Assembly: GCF_020921035.1 (NCBI RefSeq)
Contig: NC_063158.1
Span: 5,934,001-5,998,000, forward strand
Source of the DNA: Rhodamnia argentea
Lineage: Eukaryota; Streptophyta; Magnoliopsida; Myrtales; Myrtaceae
DNA: 64,000 nucleotides
Reading direction: 5' to 3'
Below are positions 12,601 through 24,873 of this stretch, piece by piece. Position 1 is the first letter of the stretch. Every line of letters starts with the position of its first letter. A model generated the notes under the pieces. It made no database searches. It worked only from the letters and a program-made list of their open reading frames with translations, and was not told the DNA's origin. The position numbers were made by a program, and so were the translations under genes.

Positions 12601-13817
12601 GCTATTGTGAACCAAGACAAGCACAAATCATCTCCAGAGCGAGAAAATGCCAAGAAAGCCCACTTGGAAGAACTTCAAGAATGCAACCACTCAAAATTAA
12701 GCTCCCTGGATCTTGGAGCTGACGACATCACGAATTACAGAAGAACAATTTCTGCTGTTCTAAGGAACTCTGATCAATTGCCTGAGACACGTTGTATCTG
12801 CAGCTGTGGATGCAAATCCAGCTTTGTGAGGTGGAGGATGGTTGAGGCTCACAAACCGCGAGCACACCAGGAAACTCTGAAGAAGATTTTGTTCAAAGTT
12901 CCACTGATGCACCGTGGTCAAGCTCTTAAATCTGAGCAAGAGAATGGCGCGAAATCATTGCTGGGAGATGTTGATTTTTGTGCTGGCCACATATTGTCTA
13001 CCAAGAAAAAAGAACATGAGAAGTTTCTGGTTCTCAGGTCCATGATTCCTTCCATCGAGGAGGTAAATTTCTCTTTTTTTTTTTCAGTTTTTCCCTATGA
13101 GCATATATTTGCCATGAATGATAATCATATCGATGGCATTTTCATTTGAAAGTATCAGCATTATGTCTTTCCTGACTCCAGGACGTGGCTTTAGGATTTT
13201 TCATAGCTTGATTATGCTTTTATGCAGATAGATAAAGCATCCATCCTAGATGACACAATTCTGTACCTAAGAGAGCTTGAAGCAAGAGTGGAAGAACTAG
13301 AATCTGGCATGGACTCAACAGACTTTGAGGGGAAAGTTACCAGGAAAAAGCTTCCGGACATGATAGAGCAGACATCGGATAACTGCAAAAAACGTTGGAT
13401 AAACAAGAGGAAGGCCTCTGACATTGATGAAACCGATGCCGAACTTGATAGAAATGCTCAAGGAGATGGGCTTCAGTCGGATGTCAAAGTCAATGTAAAG
13501 GAGCAGGAAGTATTGATTGAGATGAAATGTCCCTATCGGGAGTACTTGTTGCTTGATATACTGGAGGCAGTAAACAACCTGCACTTGGATACTCATTCAA
13601 TTCAGTCATCTACACTTGATGGTGTTCTCACATTAACCCTCAAGTCTAAGGTCAGTACCCCAGGTTCGATAACATAGCACATCGATTGTGAGTTTGTTCT
13701 CGACATTTCATCCTAACAATGACCCGTTCTTGAATTTAATCTCAGTTTCGAGGTGCAGCATTATCTCCAGCTGGGATGATCAGACAAGTCCTTAGGAAGA
13801 TTACTTGGAAGTATTGA
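9680..13817 (+). CDS. R/B-type bHLH transcription factor, GL3/EGL3-like, with degenerate basic region
   Basis: Exons 9680-9804, 10783-11037, 11120-11216, 11370-11384, 12011-12067, 12172-13062, 13228-13650 and 13746-13817 join in phase to 644 residues, the usual size for GL3/EGL3. Residues 1-185 are the MYB-interacting region ([57 protein letters not shown]). An acidic middle follows. The HLH is at about 456-505 (MIPSIEE + [14 protein letters not shown]) and an ACT-like domain closes the protein. Family members work with R2R3-MYB and WD40 partners to control trichome fate and flavonoid genes. Oddities are a 15-base exon 4 (SASIQ) and a basic region reading [14 protein letters not shown], which lacks the conserved Glu and about three residues. 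GL3, EGL3 and MYC1 paralogues cannot be separated by eye. Confidence 0.93.
11370..11384 (+). other. 15-base microexon of the bHLH gene
   Basis: The sequence AG|agtgcatctattcag|GT encodes SASIQ and joins LLAK (exon 3) to TVVCFPYL (exon 5), exactly the continuous family phrase. Both flanks are canonical splice sites and the phase is 0 on both sides. Confidence 0.88.
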
Positions 13818-15547
13818 GAAGTGTAGTTATCACTGATTGTGTGCTCGGTTATTCAAGTGGGTAGGCGATCTCTTTATGTTTCTGTAAGTGCATGGTTCAG
13901 CTACTTTCAAAACCAGTTCTTGCTAGATGTTCAGCTTTTAGGATTTATAAGAATTTCCTCGTACTAGTAATAAAGAACCCTGCTGTTGTATTGAAGTAAT
14001 TCTGCAAGTGGCTCCTGATTCAAATTTCATTGCCAATGAGACATGACCTACAGAAATCGAAGCCGCTGTTCATCTACCTCGTTCCTTGTAGTTTCGGCTG
14101 TGAAAATCGAGAAACCTATCGGTTCGCTCTTTGGAGAATCAATCTGCACAAAAGGGTGATGTAGAATTTCATCTTGTAGAATGATTCCCAGATGCAGTCC
14201 AATGGAGGAGCCGCATATCTGTGTAGTGCTATCCTTTTAATACTAGAAGTGCCACAATCTAATCTTCATTTTGCCACTTTAAAGTGAAGGCAATCTTATG
14301 TGACCCAAGCAATCTGTGCTTTTCTTCTACTTGTTTTGCTAGGCCACAAACAACAGGAGATTTCCATCCTTAAAAAAATCAACAAAGAAACCAAGTAAAT
14401 CAAAATATTTGAGAAAGGAGAGGTGTGACTTTAAAGATAGAATGGGTGGTTTCGAAGTTGGAATCGTTCATTTGCGAATCGCGATCGTAGCATATATGCT
14501 GCAATCTGCGAGTCCATTTAGGGGTGTTTCTATTAGTTAGCTCAAAAGCTCTTAATAAATTATTGCATCCATCTATCTCACCCGCGCGCACATACGCACA
14601 CAATATATGTTAATTGTTCATAGTTTTGCACAAACTTGGGCACTTTCCCCCAAAGGAGCAAAATTTCTAACTGGGTCATAAGAACAAGAGCAACGATGTC
14701 AGAACTCACCCCTGCAGACAAAATGTTCTTGCAGAAATTAAGGATCTTCCAGAATGTGTGTTTTGACTTAACGCATATCTCACATGGATGAACCATTATT
14801 TTACAGAAAGCCGACTCTTGTATTCTTGCACGTGAAGGGAGATGACCATTTGCAGTTCTCCTATTTCCATTGCCTCTGTCTCTGCAGATCAAATGACTAT
14901 GCAACAGCACGGCAAACGGGAGAGATTATTCAATTGCAAAATGCAGCGACAGAACGCACAAGTTGCGTGAGTGCCAACTTCATGCATTAATTGTTAAAGG
15001 AAGTCCTGGCGACATGAAACTTTGATCAGAGAAGAGAGGAGCATGAACATGGACTCAGACAAAAGCTAAGTGTACCTTTCAATACAGTAGGACCTCCATT
15101 TCTTTATGCGCAAAATTCGGTAAAACCCTGAGCTAAGAAAACCACATGTGCCTGCGTGTTGCTGGATCCACCTATGAATCAGACATATATTAATGCTTAC
15201 GCTAAATACGATCATGTTCGAATATTGTATGATCACGAGAAAGGGAAAAGCAGAAATGCAGCATTATTACTTATGGACTTCAATTCTAGAAGGATTCCTG
15301 GCTCCTTCAAATGGTTACTTAGAAATGTACACATCGAGAGATTTTAACGAACCGGAAATGACAACAAATCTCACAAAAAAATTAAATCGAGGGGAAATCG
15401 TAACTCAATTTATTGAAAAGCTTTTACCAGAGGTACTCTGATATGACTTCACATTTAACAGCTTCATTGGACTAGGGAGAAAAGGCCATAGAGGGTACAA
15501 GGTGATTCGTTTATCAGCGTAAGCTTGGACTAGAACTAGGATTCTTT
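13818..15547. other. Convergent intergenic region, bHLH / dioxygenase
   Basis: Holds the 3' ends of two convergent genes. Short open frames on both strands (for example 14578-14910 and 15156-15441) show no motif or splice support. No repeat or RNA gene is recognised. Confidence 0.5.
13969..13974 (+). terminator. Likely poly(A) signal of the bHLH gene
   Basis: AATAAA about 150 bases after the bHLH stop codon, in AT-rich sequence. Plant poly(A) signals are loose, so this is a reasonable guess only. Confidence 0.4.
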
Positions 15548-16628
15548 TCAGCCTCCTCCTTCAATCCTCCCAGCGAATCCTTTAACCGTGAAGCCAACCT
15601 TCTCGAACTTCCCGCGCTCCGTGCTTTCCCTGAACTTGACATAATCCGAGCTCACAAAAGGCTTGTACATCCTCACATGTCCTTCTACCACATCATCAGG
15701 TGCTGAGATCACTTTCTCATCCTCGAAGGACCAAAAGAAAGCTAGAGAAAAGCGCTGCGCTGGCTGCTTCAGGACTACTCTGTGCTCCGATGAAACTAAC
15801 TTGTCGTTACTCCAAGCTTGCAGCATATCTCCTATGTTCACCACGAGAATACCCTCTCGAGGGCTTATGTCCAGCCATTTTCCGTCTTTCGACCTCACTT
15901 GAAGTCCCCCTATGTCATCTTGATACACGATGGTTATGCAGCTCATATCAGCGTGCATCCCAAGTCCTTCAACCTCATTTTCTAGACTCTCAGGAGGACA
16001 GTAGTTGTTTATTCTCAAGTACCCGTGACAATTCTTGAAATCGGATTCGTAATATTTCTTGTTGAGACCTTCTCCCAAGATCATCAACATGACTTCTATG
16101 ATTTTGTTCGACAAGTCCGACATCTTCCTTCCATATTCTTCCAATACCTCGCTGCAGAGAAGGAAAAAAGAACATCAGAATATATGGGGGAAAACAAACA
16201 AGTGTTTAGACAAAGAAACAAGCTGTGACAAGAGAATCTCGGCGTTACCAGAATTCTTGCTTTTGTTGATCAAGGATAATATCTGCAGAGCTCTGCGCTG
16301 AGGCGAGAAAATCTGGTCCGGACACACGGAGGCTTTCGAAGAAAGGAGAGGCTATGAAATGAGGAGTGTAAGTCTTGGCGGAAGAGAATGGACCTAGCTT
16401 GAGTTTCTCGTCGGGAGGGAGGCTGAAGAATTGCTTGCAGAGAGTATAGAGCTTGTCGTAGAGAACTTTAGCGATCCCGTGGTTGGCGATGAGGAAAAAA
16501 CCCCATTCTTTACAGGCATCGGCTATCGGAGACAGAGAGGATGGCTGAATCGGCTGAGAAATGTCTAGGACTGGAAGCTCCAAGGAAGTCTGTGAATCAG
16601 ACATCTTTTCCAGGGCATAACACATCAA
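15548..16628 (-). CDS. 2-oxoglutarate/Fe(II)-dependent dioxygenase, gibberellin-20-oxidase-like
   Basis: Exon 1 is 16249-16604 (or from 16628) and exon 2 is 15548-16151, giving 319 residues from the second in-frame start (MSDSQTS). Homologues I recall begin there. The 16628 start would add eight residues. The N-terminal domain has LPVLDISQP, ACKEWGFFLIANHGI and FFSLPPDEKLKLGP. The catalytic jelly roll has the iron ligands H185, D187 (GMHADMS) and H242 (SSEHRVVLK), and the 2OG-binding R252-x-S254. It resembles the plant 'GA20ox-like' group (At5g51310 type) rather than true GA20ox, because the LPWKET gibberellin signature is absent and NYYPPC reads NNYCPP. A soluble oxidase is expected and the substrate is unknown. 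It is convergent with the bHLH gene. Confidence 0.9.
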
Positions 16629-18555
16629 GGTTTGGTGTTTACCTTTGCATTAGACCCGAACAAACATAAGTAAGAAAGTGTTCACCAATCTGACAGGAGC
16701 AACTGAAGCAACAAGACGGAGTTCAGAGAAGCAGCATGAAAACACTGCCTGACAAACATCAACAACTTAGATTTTGGTGGAGGACAAAGCCTATAATTTT
16801 GCGCCTGTCGTTGTATTTTGTCATGTAAATATATATACATGGGGAACGGCAACTGAACTGAGATATGAACAATTTAAAAAAAGAGCTCTCAATTGGGCCA
16901 AAAGGGGTCGGATAAAGAAATGCCACCTTCTTAGTTTGACACATGACATTGGATGTTCATGTGAAGCAAGTCACACATGCAAAAGAAAAAAATTTGCAGT
17001 TATATGGATCAATGGACAGGCTGGTTAGAAGGTATTTTAAGTCCTCGTGGGACTTTGTTAATCTCGGTCGAGTGATTCCGTCAGCCTTGGATTCTTCTGG
17101 AGAAAGTTTCTCCCAAAAGCCAAAAATGCTTGTTTGCCAAGCATGCATTGAATGTCTCTCAAGGCGCGAAGGGCAACCATTCTCTTCCCAGGCTCTATTT
17201 CTAGCCAGAAATAGAATTTTTCTATTTTTATTTTCTGGATGAATTTCCGAGTAGAGACACGCGTTTGATCACGACACAATTTCAGTGAGCCGCACGTTTT
17301 TATATTTAAAAGTAGTAGCAACTAAAGGTTCAGAGTCTCATAATTCTCTCTTTACAATGATCCCATACTTGAAAAGATCAGTTCTTATTACCTGCGGACT
17401 GGTGGAGCTTCATCAACATGCATACTAAGAAACTACTTGAGTTCTGCATTAATTTGAACTTACAACCTGTTAGATTCTCATCTGGCGCTGATTATTTCCA
17501 AGAACTTCAATTATTAAGCTCTTGAACATATGGAAGAACCAGCTACTCCCATTAGACTTTTAAGTTCATGATTAGCTGGAAACTTTGACTAGTTGATAGA
17601 CAGGAGAATTTTCATTCTGGGGATTGTGGGGCTAACTCCCAGTTGCCCTATAATCAGACTGACTTCTCTAATAGGAGTTTAGAGTTAAATTTAATGTACC
17701 ACGACTTCGAAGCACGTTGAGAGAATATTATCAATTTCTAGGAATTATGATGGAAATAATCTATTTACTTGAATTGACAAAAAAATGAGGTTCTATTATT
17801 AGCTTTTGTGGTGATCCACATAAAGTGCATTACAAAAAGATGAGGGAGATTTCACCTCCAAAATCTCACAATTAGTGTATAAAAAACATTTCCTTCCTCT
17901 CTATTGAACACAATGATCTTAGTGCGGCCGTTGTGATGCAGATTGGACTTTCATTCTATCAATAGTAATAGGCTTTGGACTGAGGGCCTCATTCCATAGT
18001 ACTGTTGGGCCTTCAGGCTATGCTTCAGCAAACATGGCCAATGCCCAAGAGCTTTCTTCCACAGAGTACTGCCGTGACATGGTCACATTGGAAAAAAATA
18101 TATAATTATAGAAAAAAAAAAGGAAAAAGAATGAGCTTCTGCTTAGTTACTCTGACTTTCAATGGAAGTTCTGCAACAGTTATCTTCCTTTTGGCCATTC
18201 AGCAAAGTGTTCCCCTTTCATTCATTAGCACATGCTGTGATATTTGGGGACTAAACTAGCAAAATTCAAGTGCTGTTGATGAATGGTGAAAGGCGTGTGA
18301 TACATGTTTCTTCTCATTTGAAGCTCTGAAAAATGTATGATTCAACCCCTGAGAAAATAGTCATTTATTATCTTCATCAGGAAACTTAAACTGATGCCGG
18401 TTAGCAAAAGAGAGAGATTAATATGTAATAATGCAGTGCTTATGTAACTTACATTCAATCTTCATTTACGGAGAAAAGGGTTCGTGATTGGAGCTGTTAC
18501 TAACTTAAAATAATCTCTTTCAGAATACTTGGATGCTCACTTCTTTCAGATACTC
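16629..18555. other. Divergent intergenic region, dioxygenase / C2 protein
   Basis: Contains the promoters of two divergently transcribed genes. No exon, RNA gene or clear repeat is seen. Open frames at 16943-17321 lie on both strands of the same segment and lack any family motif. Confidence 0.5.
16829..16837 (-). promoter_or_regulatory. Possible TATA box of the dioxygenase gene
   Basis: A TATATATA run about 225 bases upstream of the likely start codon on the minus strand. Distance and composition are acceptable, but no other core element is visible. Confidence 0.3.
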
Positions 18556-19552
18556 ATGACAGAAGGAATTCTTGAAGTGCTTCTTGTAAATGCTGAAGGC
18601 ATTCAGCACCCACATCTCATTTGTATATCTCTCTCTCTCTCTCTCTCTGTTCCAATACAATTTGCATCACAAAGTTTATGTCTGTTTTTGCAAATGTGAT
18701 TGCAGGGAAGCCGACATATTACCTAATTGCGGAATGTGGTGCTCACGTGCATAGAACCAAAATTTCATCAGGTTTAATTCCAGCTGACTTTTTTCCCCTT
18801 GCTAAATGGAATCCTAATGCTACCTTGTTCACCGAATTCTTCTTTCTTGTTCCGCCTGTGAAGGTAAAGATGATAAGGCTTGGTGGAATGAAAAATTCGC
18901 ATTTGAACTTCAACCATCTGATTTTAGAAATTCCACCCATTTGAAGATCAGAATCAAGAAGTCAGGATTCTTCAGCCAGGGCACATTTGCTGGAGAAACC
19001 ATGTATATGATCTAAATTGCGTAATCTTATTTTGTTTTAGTCTTTCCCGGTGTGCACAGACCAATGCATTGTAACTGTAATTGATGTCAGTTATGATTAT
19101 TAAGCTTAAATCTCTTCAACTTTATCTAGTTTTTTTTTCCCCTTTTGCAACTCAGAATTTACCTCGGTGGAATTTTTAGTGAGGGACTTGACAGAGGATC
19201 ATTAGAAGTTGAACCAGCTCCATACAATGTAGTTCTTGAAGACAACACCTACAGAGGGCAAATAACACTTGGTCTCAAATTCATCGCGAATGTATGCACG
19301 AATCTGAAATGATTTCAACTCAGATATGTCTTTAACTATACTTTAGTCGTTGTACATAATTTGTCTAATACAAATCATGTCTTACTTATACAGAAAGAAT
19401 TGCATAGAGAGACGAGAGAATGCTTCCTCCAGGACCAGGAGAGAGAGCCAAAGACTTCAATTTCCAGGTCCATCATGAGTCTCTGGAAGATTTCCTGGTG
19501 GAAGTTCTTTTCCAAGTGCAGCCACAGAAGTTACAAAATAAAAAATAGTTAG
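18556..19552 (+). CDS. Single-C2-domain protein (elicitor-responsive-like), 5 exons
   Basis: Exons 18556-18622, 18706-18771, 18864-19002, 19156-19291 and 19394-19552 join in phase to 188 residues. The start MTEGILEVLLVNAEGIQ is the usual first C2 strand. The domain continues with YYLIAECGAHVHRTKISSG, KAWWNEKFAFELQPSDF, the phrase SQGTFAGETIIYLGGIF and the last strand GQITLGLKFIAN, ending near residue 136. A basic, tryptophan-rich tail follows (SIMSLWKISWWKFF). The family is small, soluble or membrane-peripheral, and linked to lipid binding. The aspartates that bind calcium in classical C2 loops are missing, since the loop-1 DPYV position reads KPTYY. A calcium-independent role is therefore likely. 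Intron 1 opens with a CT tract. Confidence 0.87.
18628..18648. repeat. (CT)n microsatellite in intron 1 of the C2 gene
   Basis: CT run beginning five bases after the intron 1 donor GT. It makes a polypyrimidine stretch at the 5' end of a short intron. Confidence 0.9.
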
Positions 19553-20034
19553 GATCGAAAATGATCGCTCGCAGCCACATAAACGAATCTTTAATCGGGT
19601 TCCATTGGAACGACAGATTCCTACTATGTTTTTCGTCAAATTATTCCTCTGCTTCACAGAGTTATCTGCATTGTGCTGATATACTTACCCTTTGAGAGGA
19701 CGATTTCAGAGAAAAACAAAAGCACGGTTTCGAATCCATACTTGGTCACCACAAAATCTTCGTCGAGTGAAGCTGACAATAAAATCGTACTTCCTATGAA
19801 ATTTATCAGTCTGCAATAGAATCTGCTAAGAAAATCCTAGTAGCCATAGTGCCATTTTGACACAATACCCATCCTAGACTGAGGGAATGAATGTCCGTGC
19901 AAATACAAGATGGGCCAAGCCCTCAAACATTAAGCATTGGATCTGCACATAAAAATGAAAAATCCCAAGATAGGTACGCCGTTAATGTAACTGTTTGATC
20001 TCATTAGGAAATTTTTACGGGCAATAAGACTTAG

Positions 20035-20435
20035 GGCTGAACATAATGGAGTGACCGAATCAGGAACCGCTTGGGCCGGATGGAACCGGCCAATTGGTTC
20101 GGTTCTCGAGAGCTCCGGTTCGGTTCCCTATTCTAGAGGGGAACCGTACCAACTAGACTAGACCGAATGATAATTTTTTTAAAAAAAAATCTAAGTGTAA
20201 ACTAAACCTAAACCTAAATGCTTAGGATGTTTAGTATGATTTTTGGGTTTAGTGACAATGTTATGCAATTAATGAGAGGTGATCCGATGAATATGTCGTT
20301 AAAGAGAAAAAAATTCAATGACAAATCTTAAAAAAAAAAAAATACGACCGGTCCAATGATTGGACTGCCCGGTAACTAGTCCTCCCGGTCCAATTCCATA
20401 TTTCAAGATGGGACCGGACCGAAGTGAGAACCGAT
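20035..20435. repeat. Dispersed repeat with inverted 'ccggttcggt' arms
   Basis: The arms at about 20040-20165 and 20340-20435 are rich in ccggtt/aaccgg words in opposing order (ggaaccggcc, ttcggttc versus accggtccaa, gggaccggacc). They flank an AT-rich core. This looks like a decayed non-autonomous transposon. Exact ends and class are not resolved. Confidence 0.4.
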
Positions 20436-22582
20436 CACCCACCTAGCAATTTTTCCCATTTCTTTTGTTTCTCTCTTCGTCCTAGGCTCCTAAGTCCTAA
20501 TCATTCTATGGGCCAGAGAACTGCAGTCAGACCCAATGCTCTTCCTAAACATTCCGGTGAAAATCGTGCATGGCCTGCAAAGAAACATTTAAAATGCCGG
20601 CAACCTCGTAGTCAGGTTCAAGCATGTGGTGGGGGGACAAAACGTTTAATAAGCTTTTGACTTTAACTGAATATGTTTTTTCTTTTGAACTGTGGCACGT
20701 CTATTGCAACGGAGGCATGAACAGGAGTCTTAAAAGCTGAGAAATGGGCAGCACGTCTTTGATGCCTGTCTCGAAACAACAGTCACTCATCTCTTTTTTT
20801 TTCCCCTTCGTTCTATGCCTAATTGGTCAATAATGTCAAGAATCACATGCATTATAAGCTAACCCCCGACCAAGCTGACTACTTAACTCATACTTAAGTC
20901 CCATTATGCAACTCAAATCTCCTACTTTCTTGTAGCCCTTAGAAGTTTAAGCTATCATTTTCCCCCTCTTATTTTCCACCCAAACGAAAGTTGAGAGTCT
21001 CAATTTCTCTTAAATCATATGTTCTTCCACATTGGTCAATATTCTAAGAGTCGGAATAGTCTTCGTCCTCTAATTTGATTTCAAGTCCTAGATGTTGGAT
21101 ACACTTCATCTGATATGCCATTTTCCCTAGCAGGAGTCTTAGCATGAATTACATAAGGATTGGCTATATTTGCTATATCGATCGGTCTATCTGTTTTCGA
21201 TGAACACGACATCTTCATTTTTCCCTCTTCGTTGATGCTCGAGTAATGAAATACAACTTTTCCGGAAAAAGTAATAGAATTCTCACCCTTTTATGGAATG
21301 CGCGATTAATTTAATCATGTCGTATGGATTTTGTAATTTAGGTTTTAAAATTAATGTGAATTGATAGGAATAAGATATTAGGAGCACCAAGACAAGCTGC
21401 TAATGACAAAAAAACCCTTAAAATCCGGTGCCCATAGCACTAAAATGCAATGTCAGCAACTAAGACAAGACTTAATCTGCTTGACATTTTTTATGGAATG
21501 TTAGAAGTTTCTGAAGTCCCGACACCTATCCCATCAAATCATGCCAAAAAAGCAAATTTGAGACACTTTCCTGTGCTGAAACATACACTCATGGGTCACC
21601 TCCCCATGCAAAAACCCGGAAAATAAGATGGTAGAAAAACCTTAAAAAAAAGAAAAGGTGGGGACAACAAATCAGAGGGGTCTGAACACAGAACCAGTTT
21701 TGCCGTCTTGTAATTATTGGAAATAGACAATAGCTTTTTTGCCCACGATTATCAGGTACGGTATGTTGGTTAGCCACGAATGATTCGAGATTATTCTACG
21801 CCAACCGCAGCAGTGCTTGTAATTTATGCAGCGGTTATTGATGGGTCAACTCGTTGCACGTCTGAGAGATGCTTGAATCCTAGAATTTCTCTGTAAATAA
21901 GTCTCTCGAACTGTTCTTTACACCATCGTATAATGTGCTGCTCCTATTTAAGCCAAGACCCGTCTCCCACCTTCTCCTATCCTCGTTCAACACATAAAAA
22001 AGATCGCTACTTTCTGAGTTTTCGCAGTTGCTTTCCACGAATCTTCTCCGAGAAGTGCAATATCTGATGACGGGTATCTGTTTTTCGATCATATAAAGAG
22101 ACGGATTGGATCATGCATTTGTAAACCATGTGATTGCATTTCAAAAGAGAAAGAGAGAGAGAGAGGGAGAATGCTTAGGAGGGAACTGTTTCAAAAACGG
22201 TTCTGAAGTAGCCAGTTGCGAGTTGTGACACCCAGCAGGTTCAAATTCGAATGCGGAAGCAACAAAAGGTAACGTAAAGAACATGTTAGACCATTGCTTT
22301 TGTTCTTTGTTGTTGTTGGGTTAGCCCTTTGCTTTAGTTTTTCAAATTTCATGTTTTTTCCAGCTCTATAATATTTGTTCAAACATTGCTTTATCAGCAA
22401 TGCTCTTTGCTACTGCAAATTTTTCCAGTGAATAATTCAGATTCCTGCTAACAAAAACGACCCGTGAAAGACCCCTTTCGCTTTTTTGTAGCTCAAAAGA
22501 AAAGCAATGATGTTTCTTTTCTTTTCTTTTTCGATGTTTCTTGATCTTTCTTGCCTTCAGGAACTGCATGAATTTCTCTGTT

Positions 22583-22590
22583 TATATAAG
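22583..22590 (+). promoter_or_regulatory. TATA box of the RopGEF gene
   Basis: TATATAAG lies 81 bases before the first in-frame ATG (22664), which has a stop immediately upstream. This predicts a short leader of about 45-50 bases. Confidence 0.5.
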
Positions 22591-22663
22591 ACAAGTTAAT
22601 GTGCTTCCATTGTGATCCTGAAGTTCTGGGTTTGATTCAAGACCCCCACCAAACTCCCAGTAA

Positions 22664-24873
22664 ATGAGGCTTTTCATGATGATGTGCAGAGTTGAGGAGG
22701 ACTCCACCAGCTCGACTATCTCAGCGATGGAAAAGTTGTCGGTTTCGGATGAAAATTCTGAACCGGGTTACCGAGCTTCACCTCCTTCGGCCGATAGCAA
22801 AGACCAGTCCACCACCGAGACTGAGACCCCGACGAGCGCGGACTCTTTCATGTTTTGCCGCACTAACTCTGAGGCCTCGACAAGTTCGGAGCAGACAGAC
22901 GATAACTGCTCCTCTAGCGAGCCTTCCCCTTTGTGCTGGCCGAGTGTCAAGTCCGGACGCCATAACCAAATCACATTCGACGGACTCGGTTTGAAGCAGC
23001 AAAAGCAGTTTCTAGATGAGAAGCTGTACAATCTTGAATCAATGGATTCAGGTAAGCAATTTTGAGGCCTTTTTTTTTTTTTTTTGCCACTTCAACTTCC
23101 ATTGGATTTCTTTTGGAACTCGACCAGAAAAAAAGAAAGAATATCGATTAGTCCGAGAGCGTATTAATTTTTGTAGCTGCTGTAGCGCTTGAGACGATGA
23201 AGGAGAGATTCGCAAAGCTTTTGTTAGGAGAGGACATGTCTGGGAGTGGGAAAGGAGTCTGCACTGCTGTGACAATCTCTAATGCCATAACCAATCTTTA
23301 TGGTAATCTCTGGTGATTTTGACCTTGTGTAAAATCCAACATATCAGTGAATTATGAATGTTGATATGGTTTGACTTATATCTCTCCATGTTACAATATG
23401 CAGCTACAGTATTTGGGCAAAATTTAAGGTTGGAGCCTCTGAACCCCGAGAAGAAGGCGATGTGGAAGAGAGAAATGAACTGCCTTTTGTCAGTCTGCAA
23501 CTACATCGTCGAATTTGCCCCCACCTTACAGACTTTACCGGATGACACGATGGTCGAGGTGAATTCTTGAGCTTGTGCCATCCTCTAGAACACCTTTTTA
23601 AATGGTGGCATGCCGTTTTTTGTGTTGTCTGCTTTTAACATGACGTTCTGTGGCCCTCCAGGTGATGACAAGCAGGCCGAGATCGGACATATTCATCAAC
23701 CTCCCCGCATTGAGGAAGCTCGACGCAATGCTCCTGGTGAGCACCCGCATGTTCCGTACATAGATGTAATCGGCATGTCTGATTCCTCTTCTTCGCATTA
23801 TGAGAAGTTGGATTTTGGTTTGGTCAGGAAATTTTGGACAGCTTCCAGAAGACAGAATTCTGGTACGCCGAGCACGGGAGCGTGACACCGAGCTCCACTT
23901 GTAGGGGATCGTTCAGGAGAGTTATCGCGCAGCGCAAAGAAGAGAAATGGTGGTTGCCTGTTCCGTGCGTAAGTCCTGGGGGCCTATCGGAGAAGGCGAG
24001 GAAGCATCTGCAGCAGAAACGCGACTGTGCAACTCAAATTCACAAAGCGGCTATGGCAATCAACAGCAGTATCCTAGACGAGATGGATATCCCAGATTCT
24101 TACATGACATCTCTTCCAAAGGTTGGGTTCGACCCTTATTTTTACTTTTCCATTGTCTAGTGTTACGCTTCTCTGAGTACTAATTAAGTTACGCCAAATT
24201 GTCTATTCTCCCTTTCTTTTTTAGAGTGGAAGAGCGAGTGTCGGAGACACAATATACAGATATATGCACGCAGCAGACAAATTCTCTCCAGATCATCTGC
24301 TGGACTGCCTTAACATATCGTCAGAGCACGAAGCGCTCGATCTTGCAGACAGAGTGGAAGCTTCGATGTATACATGGAGAAGGAAGGCGTGTATTGGTAA
24401 TTCGAAACCATCATGGACCATGGTTAAGGATTTCATGCTGGAGACCGGCCGAAGCGACAAAAACTACATGTTAGCAGAGAGAGCAGAGAGCTTACTGCTT
24501 TCCCTGAAGCAGAGGTATCCCGAGCTCTCTCAGACAAGCTTGGACATATGCAAGATCCAATACAACAGGGTGAGCGAAACTTCCTGCTGACATTTTTTCG
24601 AAGCTAATCGTTTAAATTCGCTGAAGTCTCACTCAAAAGCACATCATAACGATAATCTGATAGAAAGAACCTCATATCTTTGGGATCCATGTCCTTGCTT
24701 TTCTGTGATAGTAGTTGATGGGTGTGCTGAACTAGAAACACATCTTGCAGGATGTGGGACAAGCAATACTAGAGAGCTACTCAAGAGTCCTGGAAGGTCT
24801 AGCATTCAACATCGTCGCTTGGATCGAAGATGTGCTCTTCGTAGATACATCCATGAGGAACCAAGATCAGTAG
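22664..24873 (+). CDS. Rop guanine nucleotide exchange factor (PRONE domain)
   Basis: Exons 22664-23051, 23177-23302, 23404-23558, 23662-23736, 23828-24121, 24225-24569 and 24751-24873 join in phase to 501 residues. The first 125 residues are acidic and Ser/Thr-rich (phosphorylation-prone in this family). The PRONE domain starts at about 130 ([17 protein letters not shown]) and continues through [46 protein letters not shown] and the conserved W289-W290 (EEKWWLPVP). It ends with [24 protein letters not shown] proteins load GTP on ROP/RAC GTPases at the plasma membrane, downstream of receptor kinases, in polar growth. The protein stops about 15 residues after PRONE, so the usual C-terminal regulatory tail is nearly absent. 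Start alternatives are Met5-7 or Met22. I cannot say which RopGEF paralogue it is. Confidence 0.93.

Larger units (their letters stand above)
19553..22663. other. Gene-free intergenic region with one repeat
   Basis: No exon is supported. It contains the repeat at about 20035-20435, otherwise AT-rich unique-looking sequence. The last 500 bases include the RopGEF promoter with a TATA box at 22583. Confidence 0.5.
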
